From Anaerolineales bacterium (GTDB taxonomy: Bacteria; Chloroflexota; Anaerolineae; Anaerolineales; Villigracilaceae), in the NCBI GenBank assembly GCA_014379595.1, contig JACMLM010000053.1, positions 1-47,205 of the forward strand: a DNA stretch of 47,205 bases, in the 5' to 3' direction. Of this stretch, positions 23,965 through 33,564 are shown one piece after another. The position numbers and the translations under genes were made by a program. Positions within the stretch are counted from its first letter, which is position 1. Each line of letters starts with the position of its first letter. A model generated the notes under the pieces. It saw only the letters and a list, made by a program, of their open reading frames with translations. It did no database searches and was not told the DNA's origin.

Positions 23965-24894
23965 ATGAAAACAAAGATCTGGGTTGCTTTACTCGCTTTA
24001 TATATCGTCTGGGGTTCAACTTATTTGGGAATCAAAGTTGCAATTGAAACCATTCCTCCTTTCTTTCACGGAGCAATAAGATTCTTCATCTCTGGCATTA
24101 TCCTTGTCGTGTGGCAACGCGCTGCAGGCCAGGAAATGCCTACGCGCAGGCAGTGGATATCTACTGCGATTATCGGCTCCCTACTCTTACTCGGCGGCAA
24201 TGGACTAGTCGCTTGGGCTGAGCAGTTCATCCCCTCCGGAGTTGCTGCGCTTTTTATCGCGTCCGTTCCTATGTTCTTAGTGATCGGGGAAGCCATGCGA
24301 CCCAACGGTGTAAAACCGAACTGGCAGGGTATTATTGGGCTGTTAATTGGCTTTGTGGGTATTTTTATTCTCGTGGGCCCCTCTGAAATCTCTGGAAATA
24401 CGACAAAGTTAAATCCATTCGGCGTGATAGCATTACTGTCGGCCTGTTTGTTTTGGGCAATGGGCGCCATTTATAGCAAATCAGCAGATTTGCCAAAATC
24501 ATCATTAATGAATACGGGCGCACAAATGCTAATGGGAAGCATTAGCTTGTTCATCGTTTCGTTTATCTCTGGCGAATTAAATGGCTGGGATGTAACAGCC
24601 GTTTCAGCACGATCAATATATGGCGTGTTGTATCTCATCTTTATAGGTTCACTGATCGGGTTCGTTTCCTTTGGCTGGCTTTTACAAAATGCGCCGATCT
24701 CGCTCGTATCAACATATGCCTATGTCAACCCGATCGTTGCTGTACTGCTCGGAGTCTGGTTTGGAAACGAAGCGCTGGAGCCGCGCATATGGCTGGCGAC
24801 AGCGATCATTATCGGGTCGGTTATATTTATTAACAGTACCAGGCCCAAAGTCGCTAAACAGGAAGCGAAGGAGGTTGTTGAAGTCACTACGTAA
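23965..24894 (+). CDS. EamA-family drug/metabolite transporter (YedA-like)
   Basis: The 309-residue protein has about ten transmembrane helices arranged as two EamA repeats. The first begins ALYIVWGSTYLGIKVAIET; the second includes FWAMGAIYSKSADLP and ISLVSTYAYVNPIVAVLLG. Members export or import metabolites such as amino acids, but specificity cannot be read from sequence. AAAAAGGAAAA precedes the ATG. It follows the Ada-like gene by 91 bp and precedes glnA by 56 bp, so it may share transcripts with either. Its length is typical. Confidence 0.9.
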   Translation: MKTKIWVALLALYIVWGSTYLGIKVAIETIPPFFHGAIRFFISGIILVVWQRAAGQEMPTRRQWISTAIIGSLLLLGGNGLVAWAEQFIPSGVAALFIASVPMFLVIGEAMRPNGVKPNWQGIIGLLIGFVGIFILVGPSEISGNTTKLNPFGVIALLSACLFWAMGAIYSKSADLPKSSLMNTGAQMLMGSISLFIVSFISGELNGWDVTAVSARSIYGVLYLIFIGSLIGFVSFGWLLQNAPISLVSTYAYVNPIVAVLLGVWFGNEALEPRIWLATAIIIGSVIFINSTRPKVAKQEAKEVVEVTT

Positions 24895-24950
24895 GCAGAA
24901 AATATCAACGGTCGTCAGCTATCATTTAAAGATCAAAGGAGAAATTAAAA

Positions 24951-26291
24951 ATGGATGGAAAAGATTTAATTAAACATGTTAAAGAAGATAAGGTTAAGTT
25001 TATCTCGCTGCAATTCACCGATGTAATGGGCGTGGTAAAAAGCGTGGATATGCCTGTGCGCCATCTTGAAGATATATTAACCGACGGCGCGTGGTTCGAC
25101 GGTTCTTCTGTGGAAGGTTTCGCGCGCATTCAGGAAAGCGATATGCGTTTGAAGATCGATCCTGATACTTATGCTGTGCTGCCGTGGTCTTCTGCTGAGT
25201 CACGTCGTGCACGCGTGTTCTGCGATATCTTCATGCCGAATGGCGATCCGTTTGAAGGTGATCCGCGCGGCGCATTGAAGCGTATCCTTAAAAATCTGGA
25301 TGAGCGCGGCTGGCTCTTCAACATCGGACCTGAACCAGAATTTTTTCTCTTCAAAAATCGTGATGGCAATAATGTGCATCCTGTCCCCCACGATACAGGC
25401 GGTTACTTTGATTTCTCTTCTTTCGATGAAGCTGTCGTTGTTCGCACGGCCTTGATGGATGCACTTGATGCAATGGGCCTCGATGTGGAAGTTGGTCACC
25501 ACGAAGTGGCTTTGGGCCAGCACGAAATTGACTTCCGTTTTGCAGATGCGCTCAAGACTGCCGATAATGTGTTGACTTTAAAATACACAGTGAAAGCGAT
25601 TGCCGCTCAACACGGGCTGACCGCTTCTTTCATGCCCAAACCTGTATTCGGCATTAATGGCTCTGGTATGCACTGCCACCAATCCCTCTTCGACAAAAAG
25701 ACTGGTAAGAATTTATTCTTTGATGCACAGGATGACGCTCATCTTTCAAAATTAGCGTATTCATTCATTGCAGGTCAGTTGGAACATGCACGTGCACTCG
25801 CAGCTGTAGTTGCTCCTACTGTCAATTCATACAAACGCCTTGTGCCTGGTTATGAAGCGCCTGTATATGTGGGTTGGGCACAACAAAACCGCTCAGCTTT
25901 GATCCGCATTCCTCGTTATACCGAGGGTCGTGAAAAAGCAGTACGCGCTGAATTGCGTTTCCCCGACCCATCTTCAAACCCATATTTGGCATTCACTGTG
26001 ATGCTTGCCGCCGCACTTGACGGCATTGACAAGAATCTCACCGCATCGAAGCCGCTCAATAACATTAACCTCTATCACCTCAATAAGGAAGAACGCACCA
26101 AGCTTGGAGTCACTGAACTGCCTGGTTCGCTATCCGAAGCCTTAAATGAATTGGAAAAAGATGAAGTATTGAAGTCTGCGCTCGGCCCAACACTTTATGA
26201 TTCCTATATGCGAGCAAAGCGGGAAGAATGGGATGAGTTCCGTTTACGCGTAACTGATTATGAGATCGAAAGATATTTGGAAATAGCATAA
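24951..26291 (+). CDS. glnA: Glutamine synthetase, type I
   Basis: The 446-residue enzyme makes glutamine from glutamate, ammonia and ATP. Visible landmarks are WFDGSSVEGFARIQESDM, EPEFFLF, the metal ligands in VEVGHHEVALGQHEIDF, GMHCHQSL, and the substrate loop in RYTEGREKAVRAELRFPDP. Its length and the segment LYHLNKEERTKLGVTELPGSL match the GSI-alpha group, such as Bacillus, rather than the adenylylated GSI-beta form. Control is therefore more likely by feedback and protein partners than by adenylylation. AAAGGAG precedes the ATG. A strong terminator follows. Confidence 0.96.
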   Translation: MDGKDLIKHVKEDKVKFISLQFTDVMGVVKSVDMPVRHLEDILTDGAWFDGSSVEGFARIQESDMRLKIDPDTYAVLPWSSAESRRARVFCDIFMPNGDPFEGDPRGALKRILKNLDERGWLFNIGPEPEFFLFKNRDGNNVHPVPHDTGGYFDFSSFDEAVVVRTALMDALDAMGLDVEVGHHEVALGQHEIDFRFADALKTADNVLTLKYTVKAIAAQHGLTASFMPKPVFGINGSGMHCHQSLFDKKTGKNLFFDAQDDAHLSKLAYSFIAGQLEHARALAAVVAPTVNSYKRLVPGYEAPVYVGWAQQNRSALIRIPRYTEGREKAVRAELRFPDPSSNPYLAFTVMLAAALDGIDKNLTASKPLNNINLYHLNKEERTKLGVTELPGSLSEALNELEKDEVLKSALGPTLYDSYMRAKREEWDEFRLRVTDYEIERYLEIA

Positions 26292-26309
26292 TCAATAAAC
26301 ATTAAACAA

Positions 26310-26346
26310 AAACTCCTGAAACACTAGTTTCGGGAGTTTTTGTTTT
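26310..26346 (+). terminator. Intrinsic terminator of glnA
   Basis: AAACTCCTGAAAC (26310-26322) pairs with GTTTCGGGAGTTT (26327-26339), with one G-U or mismatch position, and is followed by TTGTTTTT. It lies 18 bp after the glnA stop and before the convergent protease gene. Confidence 0.85.
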
Positions 26347-26359
26347 TCATAATATTAAT

Positions 26360-27370
26360 TTATGCAATGTGCAAAATTGACTTCTCTACCTTGTTACCAA
26401 CTTTGGTCACACGCCGCCATCTGCTAATGTCATTGAGTGAGATCCAACGGCGCTCTTCCGTACGATAGAACCAATCTTTATCCTGCTGATAATATACAAG
26501 CACGCTCGTGGATTCCCAAATATTGAGAATTTCATTTCCATGTGCATGGGTATCATCAAAGTCTGTTGTGGCGCGCTGCCCCATTTCACTATACAGTTCA
26601 TTAAGTTTAAGTAGAAGCGTATTGATCTCAGGAGTAAGATGACTTACTTTGAGGCCAATACGTTTTGCTTCTTCAAATAAAATCGGATAGCCATGAGAAG
26701 GATATTTTGCATTTAACGCACCAGCGATTTTTTCCTGGGTTTCATCATCTTTAATATGATAAGCAAGCAATTCTCGGCACAACATAATAGATAATGACTC
26801 AGCACGATCTACTGCGCCAATGACCAGTGGATGTACATGCTGGAACAATTCCTGATATGGGTTTTCCTTCGCATCGCCATTCTGTGCCTGCCACAATCGT
26901 ACAACGCGCATTAACTCATCCAGACTGACGCTGACGCGGTCATTGTCACGATCAAGCGGCGAAAGTGAATGAGTCAATGAAGTATCTACGGGTGTCAGAT
27001 AAGCCATGGGGCCCATCTGAATTTCATTCGCACCCAATGTGATCATCGTTGCAGCAGATGCACACTCCAATGGAATGACCGCTATTACTTCGTCACAATA
27101 TTGGCGTAAAAGATTCACGATCCTCAAAGAGGCTTGTCCATTACCGCCGCTGGATTTGATAAATAGATAAATTTTTTCCTGATGCCCTATCTTTTCCAAT
27201 AATTCAAATAAGGCAAGGACATCGTCATGGCAAACACTGCCGCGCGGATTATTAAAGTATGTCACCAATGTGCCGCCAAGCAATTTGTTTACCTGCTTGA
27301 TAATATTTTGTGTTTTATTAAATAAGATCGGGGGTTGTTTTTCTTTTTTTTGCCTGGCTTGTGCTGGCAT
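26360..27370 (-). CDS. SDH-family Clp-fold serine protease
   Basis: The 336-residue cytoplasmic-looking protein shows the Clp/crotonase fold pattern of the SDH proteinase family (PF01972, SppA-related). The oxyanion loop is in FIKSSGGNGQASLRI, the likely nucleophile is Ser105 in ECASAATMITLGANEI, and the downstream loop is GPMAYLTPVDTS. These enzymes use a Ser/Lys dyad and have been linked to membrane or protein quality control. There is no signal peptide or membrane helix. AGGAGAATC precedes the ATG. The C-terminal 100 residues are not recognised. Confidence 0.75.
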   Translation of the reverse strand: MPAQARQKKEKQPPILFNKTQNIIKQVNKLLGGTLVTYFNNPRGSVCHDDVLALFELLEKIGHQEKIYLFIKSSGGNGQASLRIVNLLRQYCDEVIAVIPLECASAATMITLGANEIQMGPMAYLTPVDTSLTHSLSPLDRDNDRVSVSLDELMRVVRLWQAQNGDAKENPYQELFQHVHPLVIGAVDRAESLSIMLCRELLAYHIKDDETQEKIAGALNAKYPSHGYPILFEEAKRIGLKVSHLTPEINTLLLKLNELYSEMGQRATTDFDDTHAHGNEILNIWESTSVLVYYQQDKDWFYRTEERRWISLNDISRWRRVTKVGNKVEKSILHIA

Positions 27371-27444
27371 GTATGATTCTCCTAACCTAAATATTAGTTT
27401 CTTTTATAACATGCTATCCATTAACTGAAGTGATTACAAATGTA

Positions 27445-30177
27445 CTATCGCCGTGACCATACCCAACCCGCAGTAAAGCCGAGCAATTGCCCAAGGAAGA
27501 TAAATAAGATCACACCTGAAACACCACTGGCAATCAGCCAGTTCATAATGCCAAACAAACCAAATGCAAGATAGTTATAAGCAACAAGCCCGCCTAGTGC
27601 AATACCCAATGCCCAGCGAAAAGCAGAACGCTGATCTGTAATACGAATACCCACTGTGTAACCAATTAGTACACTAAAAGCAATGAGGAGCATGGCAATA
27701 AACCATGCAGAGAAACGGGGATAACCTTCATTTGTAATATAGCCATCCTCTTCTATAACAACAGTCGCTATAGGCGTTGGCGCAATAGACTGTGTCAATT
27801 CTGGCGCAACTACAGTCACGGCCACCGCACCAGATTGTGAAACATCCAACCGCAATAAATTAGAAAAAAGAGCAGGTTCACTCACCGCATTGATTTCAAG
27901 CAGACCGGGTCTATCCAAACCAAATGCGGCGCGCGCCACACCTTGCGTAGTGACTGCATTCTCTTGTTGCAGAATAGCGCCTCCTTCACCAGTGAATACC
28001 ATTGAAAATTGAACCACCGTTCCATCTGGAACTGAATGTCCATTATTGTCCTTGATCACACCGGTTCGGATCGCAATCGTATCACCAATTTGAAAGAGCG
28101 GAATCGGTGTGGGCTCGGGGGTAACGGAAATGTCCGGGTTTTCAGGAACAGGTTCAAGGTCCAGAGAGAGCGGAATGATCTGGTCAGGGTCTGGAGCCAG
28201 GACAGAGATCAAGTCATATCCAATTCCAGGAATTGATACTGGTGAAGCGCCAACCGGCGTAAGCTCTCGAAAAAGCACCCTTGCAGCCACGTCAACGAAT
28301 TGCGGCTGTTTGCTATAAAGTGCATAATAAGCAGTGAATTTTGAAATGGTGGTTGTATCAAAATAATACGGAGCGCCAAAAGAAAATAAGATAACATTCT
28401 TATCTCGTAAAAGGTCTGGGCGTTCCCGTAAAAATCGGGTGATGAGTTCAGGCTGGCCTTGCGATGCATCTGTAAATGAAATGATAATCCAATCGGCATT
28501 GCCAATATCTTCTTCAATATCTGGTATCTCAAGATTATCAAGCAGGGATTGTAAATCTTGAAGAGAATAGGATTCGAGCCAAAAATTTGCTGTTTGATCA
28601 CCACTTTGCGGTCCATAAAGCTCGAGGACGGACTGCTGCAATGCATCTACTGACAGAGTTGGTTGTTCTGTACAGGTTGAACACTGTTTTACATTGGTAA
28701 CGTCGGTAATAAAGACCATGCGTTCATCTGATTTAGGCGGCAAAGGCAGTACAGTAGCGAGGTCTTGTGCATCAGGGCTGATAAGAGTTGCAGAATTACG
28801 TGCCACATCAAATGTGACATCGGTTGCAGTACCAAGCTCTGCTAATTGGTTGGTAGGCGTTACGACATTGGGAATAACAAAATTTCCATACAAGCCAGAT
28901 TTCGCTGTTAGAATGCGCGATACTGATTCATCCACGCGTTGGGCAAAGGCAGGGTCTTCACGATATTTCTGTACAAAGAAGTCAATAATATGTGTTGTCG
29001 TTGTGTAGGTATCTCGTGAATCACTAGAGTTGATATTGCCTAGATATAAAACATCATTGCCTGCAAGAAAGGCATCACGCGCAGCAGTACGTGCAATGAA
29101 TTGCCCGCCAGAGGCATAGAAATCGCTTACGGCACTGGTGCCAATGTCATCGCTAACCATGAGACCACCCTCAGAATACCAGGTGGCAAATTCCGGCAAT
29201 TCCAGAATTTGTTTCAACGCTTGCGGGTCAAAACTGATCGGGCGTGTAGTGGCGCGGATATTTCCTTGAAACCCCTGATAGCGGATATGTGAAACGAGTA
29301 AACCATCTGCTGCCGACTCTGGAGAAACTGCATTGCCCGTAACTCCGAAGAAGGGTACAAAATCTATCTGTGTAAGTTCCTCGATGGATTTACGAACTGT
29401 TGAAACTTCATCTTCAGGCAAACGGTCAGATGCGCCTACACCGGGAAAATGTTTCGCGATCACAAGAAGTTGATTCTCGCTGCCGTTGTGCAAACCGCTG
29501 ATATAAGCGCGTCCCATTTCACCCACCCAAAAGGGATCGCCACCAAAAACTCGTGTTCCCAAGTCTCCGCCTGAAATAACAGGTGTTTCTAAAACATCCA
29601 AAGATGGACCAAAAAACATATTGAACCCAAGCACAGAAAGTTCGCGCCCGCGAACATTTCCCACACGCTCGGCAAGCTCGGTATTCCAGGTTGCACCAAT
29701 GGCAATTTCACTTGGTAAAGGAGTCAGTCCACTTAAAATTTGGTCAGTAGGAAAACCATTACCTTCCTGCATAATGCCAACAAAAAGAGGAATATAGGTA
29801 GAGTCAAACGCTTCACCAGTTAATGGATTTATGACAGGGTTTCTGGATATATCCCATTCCAATCGCTGGAGGCCATTGATCAACGTATGTGCCTGTGCCG
29901 CTGTATCGGGCGACGCCATGAAGTTATCATTTTTCTCCAGCAGTACAACCCCGCCTATATGATAACGAACCATCAAATTATAGATCTGAGATGTTGTACT
30001 AATATCCGTTCCATTAAAAGTAACCAGGAACAACTGACCCACGCGCTCTTCCGGGGTCATTGAATCCAAAATTGACTGAACATCAGGAGACGTGGCAGTT
30101 TGTGCCCGTACAGCAACAGGGGCAGGAACGAGTATTCCAAGGAAAATAATTAAAAGAAAAATTCGGATTAATCGCAT
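27445..30177 (-). CDS. Secreted glycoside hydrolase family 3 protein with C-terminal membrane anchor
   Basis: The 910-residue protein has a signal peptide (about 1-25, ending VRAQ) and a GH3 TIM-barrel domain with MTPEERVGQLFL, AKHFPGVGASD and a nucleophile at about Asp343 in MVSDDIGTSAV. KHFPG and the SDD motif are typical of NagZ-type beta-N-acetylhexosaminidases. A long middle region, an Ig-like segment near 690-790, and three C-terminal membrane helices follow. A leaderless start is possible: TGT-TATAAG on the minus strand ends eight bases before the ATG. Peptidoglycan or glycan recycling at the cell surface is the best guess. Confidence 0.85.
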   Translation of the reverse strand: MRLIRIFLLIIFLGILVPAPVAVRAQTATSPDVQSILDSMTPEERVGQLFLVTFNGTDISTTSQIYNLMVRYHIGGVVLLEKNDNFMASPDTAAQAHTLINGLQRLEWDISRNPVINPLTGEAFDSTYIPLFVGIMQEGNGFPTDQILSGLTPLPSEIAIGATWNTELAERVGNVRGRELSVLGFNMFFGPSLDVLETPVISGGDLGTRVFGGDPFWVGEMGRAYISGLHNGSENQLLVIAKHFPGVGASDRLPEDEVSTVRKSIEELTQIDFVPFFGVTGNAVSPESAADGLLVSHIRYQGFQGNIRATTRPISFDPQALKQILELPEFATWYSEGGLMVSDDIGTSAVSDFYASGGQFIARTAARDAFLAGNDVLYLGNINSSDSRDTYTTTTHIIDFFVQKYREDPAFAQRVDESVSRILTAKSGLYGNFVIPNVVTPTNQLAELGTATDVTFDVARNSATLISPDAQDLATVLPLPPKSDERMVFITDVTNVKQCSTCTEQPTLSVDALQQSVLELYGPQSGDQTANFWLESYSLQDLQSLLDNLEIPDIEEDIGNADWIIISFTDASQGQPELITRFLRERPDLLRDKNVILFSFGAPYYFDTTTISKFTAYYALYSKQPQFVDVAARVLFRELTPVGASPVSIPGIGYDLISVLAPDPDQIIPLSLDLEPVPENPDISVTPEPTPIPLFQIGDTIAIRTGVIKDNNGHSVPDGTVVQFSMVFTGEGGAILQQENAVTTQGVARAAFGLDRPGLLEINAVSEPALFSNLLRLDVSQSGAVAVTVVAPELTQSIAPTPIATVVIEEDGYITNEGYPRFSAWFIAMLLIAFSVLIGYTVGIRITDQRSAFRWALGIALGGLVAYNYLAFGLFGIMNWLIASGVSGVILFIFLGQLLGFTAGWVWSRR

Positions 30178-30295
30178 TCCATTCTCTTATAACACAACTC
30201 ACTAATAAGATAAAACAGACGCCGCTCAAAGAACGGCGCCATGCGGATTTTCGCTTCACTCTCTGCTTTAGCCTGCTTCTGATATCCTGATAAAT

Positions 30296-31048
30296 TCATC
30301 CGCCTCTCCCTAGTGCTCTCGCGGCCATCTGTGGGTCATCGGTGAAAATACCATCTACATTCCATTCCTTGAGCTGAGTTATCTCTGCAGGAGTGTTCGC
30401 CGTCCATACATGTATGCGGCGTTTTAAACGATGAACACGTTTTACCTGTTCCTTGCTTGCATTAGAAACATGAGGATGCAGAGCCTGGTAATCACCAAAC
30501 ATAAATCCAAAAGAGCGCGCCCACAATCCAACTAGTCCAGGCATCGCAAGTAAACCACGTGGAACTACAGGCAGTATCTGTGAAGCTATTTTTAAATTGG
30601 AAGAAAAGAAAGATGAAAAAATAATCTGTGGGTGATTATTATGCCGTTTGATCAACTCGCAGACTTTAATCACCAAACCATCGCGCGGAGTGGAATAATT
30701 GGTCAATTCTATATTGATCAATTTATTTTTGTCTACTAAAGCAAATACTTCTTCAAGCAAAGGAACTTTTGTTCCAGCAAATTTTTCGTTGAACCAACTG
30801 CCTGCATCAAGTTTTCGAATTTCTTCAAGAGCAAGCGATGCGACTCGTCCTTTACTATTTGTGGTACGGTCTACGGTGGAGTCGTGAATTACGATCACAT
30901 GACCATCTGATGTGAGCTTTACATCCAACTCCACGCCATCGACACCTTTTTGCAGAGCTTGCTCAAAAGCTGGAAGAGTGTTTTCGGGTGCATGAGCAAA
31001 GTCACCGCGATGGGCGAAAATGATGGGGCGAGGAAAATGTTCAAACAT
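30296..31048 (-). CDS. Glycerophosphodiester phosphodiesterase
   Basis: This 250-residue GDPD-domain enzyme hydrolyses glycerophosphodiesters to glycerol-3-phosphate and an alcohol. The metal and catalytic residues are visible in FAHRGDFAHAPENTLPAF, GVELDVKLTSDGHVIVIHD and VDRTTNSKG. The C-terminus has HVWTANTPAEITQLKEWNVDGIFTDDP (key parts VWTAN and DGIFTDDP), the usual closing motif. No signal peptide is present, so it is probably cytoplasmic. It follows the AAA ATPase gene by 32 bp on the same strand, without an evident ribosome-binding site. Confidence 0.93.
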   Translation of the reverse strand: MFEHFPRPIIFAHRGDFAHAPENTLPAFEQALQKGVDGVELDVKLTSDGHVIVIHDSTVDRTTNSKGRVASLALEEIRKLDAGSWFNEKFAGTKVPLLEEVFALVDKNKLINIELTNYSTPRDGLVIKVCELIKRHNNHPQIIFSSFFSSNLKIASQILPVVPRGLLAMPGLVGLWARSFGFMFGDYQALHPHVSNASKEQVKRVHRLKRRIHVWTANTPAEITQLKEWNVDGIFTDDPQMAARALGRGG

Positions 31049-31080
31049 TAGAAACAGGTTCGATGTAAGTGTGACGCGGT

Positions 31081-32409
31081 TTAAATATCCACAAAATAAG
31101 CCTTGCCGGCGTTATCTATCATCTCGCGCGACATGCTAGGTGGAACGGCAAGGTAGGATGAAATATCAAGGATCTGATCACATAGGTCGCGCGGATGTGA
31201 TGCACGCATTTTGCGATTACGTTTGATATACCATTCCTGTAAAAGATAAGCTAAACCTTGATCATTGTATTCAATCTTTTTATCCTGGGCAACACGCTTA
31301 AAGATTTCACGATATTCCTCAAAAGAAGGATCGCCCACTTCTATCTTATGGCGCAGACGGCGCAGGAAGGCTTCATCAACGAGATCTTTTGGAGGAAGAT
31401 TCGTGGAGAAAACAATGAGAACATCAAAAGGTACTTCCACTTTACGTCCCGTGTGCAAACGCAAATAATCAACACGGTTCTCAAGAGGAACGATCCAACG
31501 ATTGAGTAGATCACGCGGGCGCACTTGCTGTCGCCCAAAGTCATCGATCAATAAAATTCCGCCGTTGGCTTTGACTTGAAAAGGCGCTTCATAAAATTTA
31601 GTTGTGTCATCGAAAACGAGGTCAAGACCCTCAAGAGTCAATTCACCACCCACTATGATAAATGGCCTGCGAATCTTTATCCAGCGCGGGTCACGGCGCA
31701 TGTTGGCACGCAAGCCGCCTGTGGAACTTCCGTTCTCAACTTCAGTCTCAGGTGCAATGCTATGACTGACTGCATCGTATACTTTGATAACCTGTCCATC
31801 TAAATATAATGCGTAGGGAATATACATATTCTGGCTCAGCACAAGATTACCAAACGCGCGTGCAATACTCGTCTTACCGTTACCGGGCGGTCCATACATA
31901 AAAATAGAGGAGCCTGAGTTAAGTGCGGGACCCAGCCTTTGAAAAGTGGATTCGGAAATAATTAACTGCGAAAGGATCTGGCGCATGGTGCGTGTGGTGA
32001 CAGTTAAGCGCCCGCTCTTTTGCTTTCGTATGGCTTCGTTATAAACAGCAAAAGGGACAGGAGCGGGGCCGGCATATTGACTACGTTCCATTGCCTCACG
32101 AGCACGCAAAATGCCAGCACTTGTAATTCCAAATGTATAGGCTCCCTCTCCCAACCCACCCTGAGATGATTTCACTTCAATAAATTTTTCCTGCTTTAGG
32201 GTGGTTAGAAGTTGATCGGTTACACCTGCAAGCGGCAGCGCAATCTCTTCTGATATCTTGAACCCGGTTAAATAACCGCGAAAATATAAAACTTTAAGAA
32301 TGAGATCTTGCAGCCACAAAGATGAAAGACCCGTATCCTCAAGGCTATTGATCTGCGGCGGCGAAAAGCCACCAACAGGTGCTGATATTTGTCCTGTTTG
32401 TCTTGTCAT
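31081..32409 (-). CDS. AAA ATPase with N-terminal winged-helix-like region
   Basis: The product has about 442 residues. Residues 20-120 resemble a winged helix (LILKVLYFRGYLTGFKISEE, ITSAGILRAREAMER). A P-loop AAA module follows with Walker A MYGPPGNGKTSIARAF, Walker B GGILLIDDFGRQ, sensor 1 VFSTNLPP and an arginine-rich FLRRLRHKIEVG. This pattern is seen in uncharacterised ATPases annotated as chaperone-like or type IV pilus-associated. No partner identifies its job. ATG 32409 is preferred; a TTG at 32427 would add six residues. The promoter region is shared with the divergent GT2 gene. Confidence 0.75.
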   Translation of the reverse strand: MTRQTGQISAPVGGFSPPQINSLEDTGLSSLWLQDLILKVLYFRGYLTGFKISEEIALPLAGVTDQLLTTLKQEKFIEVKSSQGGLGEGAYTFGITSAGILRAREAMERSQYAGPAPVPFAVYNEAIRKQKSGRLTVTTRTMRQILSQLIISESTFQRLGPALNSGSSIFMYGPPGNGKTSIARAFGNLVLSQNMYIPYALYLDGQVIKVYDAVSHSIAPETEVENGSSTGGLRANMRRDPRWIKIRRPFIIVGGELTLEGLDLVFDDTTKFYEAPFQVKANGGILLIDDFGRQQVRPRDLLNRWIVPLENRVDYLRLHTGRKVEVPFDVLIVFSTNLPPKDLVDEAFLRRLRHKIEVGDPSFEEYREIFKRVAQDKKIEYNDQGLAYLLQEWYIKRNRKMRASHPRDLCDQILDISSYLAVPPSMSREMIDNAGKAYFVDI

Positions 32410-32473
32410 AATGATCACCAATCCCAATGGGGTAAAAAAATAGTACTACAAACTGATTATACTTCTTTTCGTT

Positions 32474-32488
32474 TATAATCCAGAATAT
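32474..32488 (+). promoter_or_regulatory. -10 box giving a leaderless GT2 transcript
   Basis: A perfect TATAAT (32474-32479) ends nine bases before the ATG at 32489. No Shine-Dalgarno site intervenes. The spacing equals that of the aspS leader peptide and argS, so transcription probably starts at or next to the start codon. Confidence 0.6.
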
Positions 32489-33172
32489 ATGAAACTATCA
32501 GTCATAATCCCTGTTTATAATGAAGTTGAGAGCATTCAGGTCATCTTAAAGCGGGTTCAAGCAACCAATTTAGTTAGTGAAATCATAGTAGTAGACGATG
32601 GCTCAAAAGATGGCACACGCGATGTGTTGAAAAAATTGGATGGAAAAAAAAGCGTACGGGTCATCCTGCATGAACATAACAAAGGCAAAGGTGCAGCTGT
32701 ACGCACAGGCATGGTAGCAGCGAAGGGTGATGTGCTCCTCATTCAAGATGCAGACCTTGAATATGACCCGCGAGATTATCCGCAACTACTCCAACCAATC
32801 AAAGAAGGATTAGCGGATGTAGTTTACGGCTCCCGATTTTTGGGACGCGCTCACCGTGTCACGATGTTCTGGCACCTGGTTGCCAATAAAATGCTGACTC
32901 TCATGACGAATATTCTCTACAACACTATTCTCACGGATATGGAAACTGGTTACAAAGTGTTTCGCCGCGAGGTCATTGATGGAATGGTCTTACACGCCAA
33001 CAGCTTTGACTTCGAACCTGAGTTTACAGCCAAAATACTTAAACGGAACTTCCGCATTTTTGAGGTTCCCATTACTTTTAATCCACGTGATTATACACAG
33101 GGCAAGAAGATCAAGCTTAAGGATGCTTTTGAAGCGGTATGGACCTTGCTCAAATATAGATTTGTTGATTAA
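32489..33172 (+). CDS. Family 2 glycosyltransferase (DPM1/GtrB-like)
   Basis: The 227-residue GT-A enzyme starts KLSVIIPVYNEVESI, followed by IIVVDDGSKDGT, LIQDADLEYDPRDYPQLL and VYGSRFLG. This is the usual pattern of dolichol- or polyprenyl-phosphate sugar synthases. It ends without the membrane helices found in GtrB, so it acts at the cytoplasmic face, perhaps with a separate membrane partner. DADLEYDP holds the metal-binding acidic residues. It is a single-gene unit with a leaderless-type promoter and its own terminator. Confidence 0.9.
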   Translation: MKLSVIIPVYNEVESIQVILKRVQATNLVSEIIVVDDGSKDGTRDVLKKLDGKKSVRVILHEHNKGKGAAVRTGMVAAKGDVLLIQDADLEYDPRDYPQLLQPIKEGLADVVYGSRFLGRAHRVTMFWHLVANKMLTLMTNILYNTILTDMETGYKVFRREVIDGMVLHANSFDFEPEFTAKILKRNFRIFEVPITFNPRDYTQGKKIKLKDAFEAVWTLLKYRFVD

Positions 33173-33176
33173 TTAC

Positions 33177-33206
33177 AAGACGGGCATGGAGCCCGTCTTT
33201 ATTTTT
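33177..33206 (+). terminator. Intrinsic terminator after the GT2 gene
   Basis: AAGACGGGC (33177-33185) pairs with GCCCGTCTT (33191-33199) across ATGGA and is followed by TATTTTTG. Confidence 0.85.
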
Positions 33207-33250
33207 GAACTTTTAGTATCACTATTTGTTATGTTTATCCAAGTTCAATT

Positions 33251-33443
33251 ATTACAAATCTAGCTTTGTAATAGGTTTGAAGGGTACAAGTTGTCTGACA
33301 TTTGGGGTAATTCTATGCAATTCACCATTGACTTTTTAGCAGATTGCCTTACAATTCTGTTAATATCTAACAGAATTGTAAGGATTAGGCAGAAAGCCGT
33401 TTTTTTTAATCTAAAAATTATATGGATTTATAAATCCATATAA
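33251..33443. repeat. AT-rich region with three strong inverted repeats
   Basis: The 392-bp gap before the HYR protein gene holds three palindromes: ATTACAAA/TTTGTAAT (33251-33272), a perfect 16-bp stem with 5-base loop (33347-33362 with 33368-33383), and a perfect 26-bp palindrome (33418-33443). None is followed by a long T-tract except the second, where TTTTTTTT begins near 33401. Base composition is more AT-rich than its surroundings. Beyond these and the promoter expected near 33500, nothing is recognised. Confidence 0.7.
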
Positions 33444-33564
33444 TGCTCTGATTTATATTTTGAAATAAAATTTTGTTTTTTATTGTATTTAGTTGCTGAA
33501 TTTCAATAAAGAAATTTAACTTATTGGAACTCCTTGTAATCTTTAGTATAGAAAGGAAAAAATA

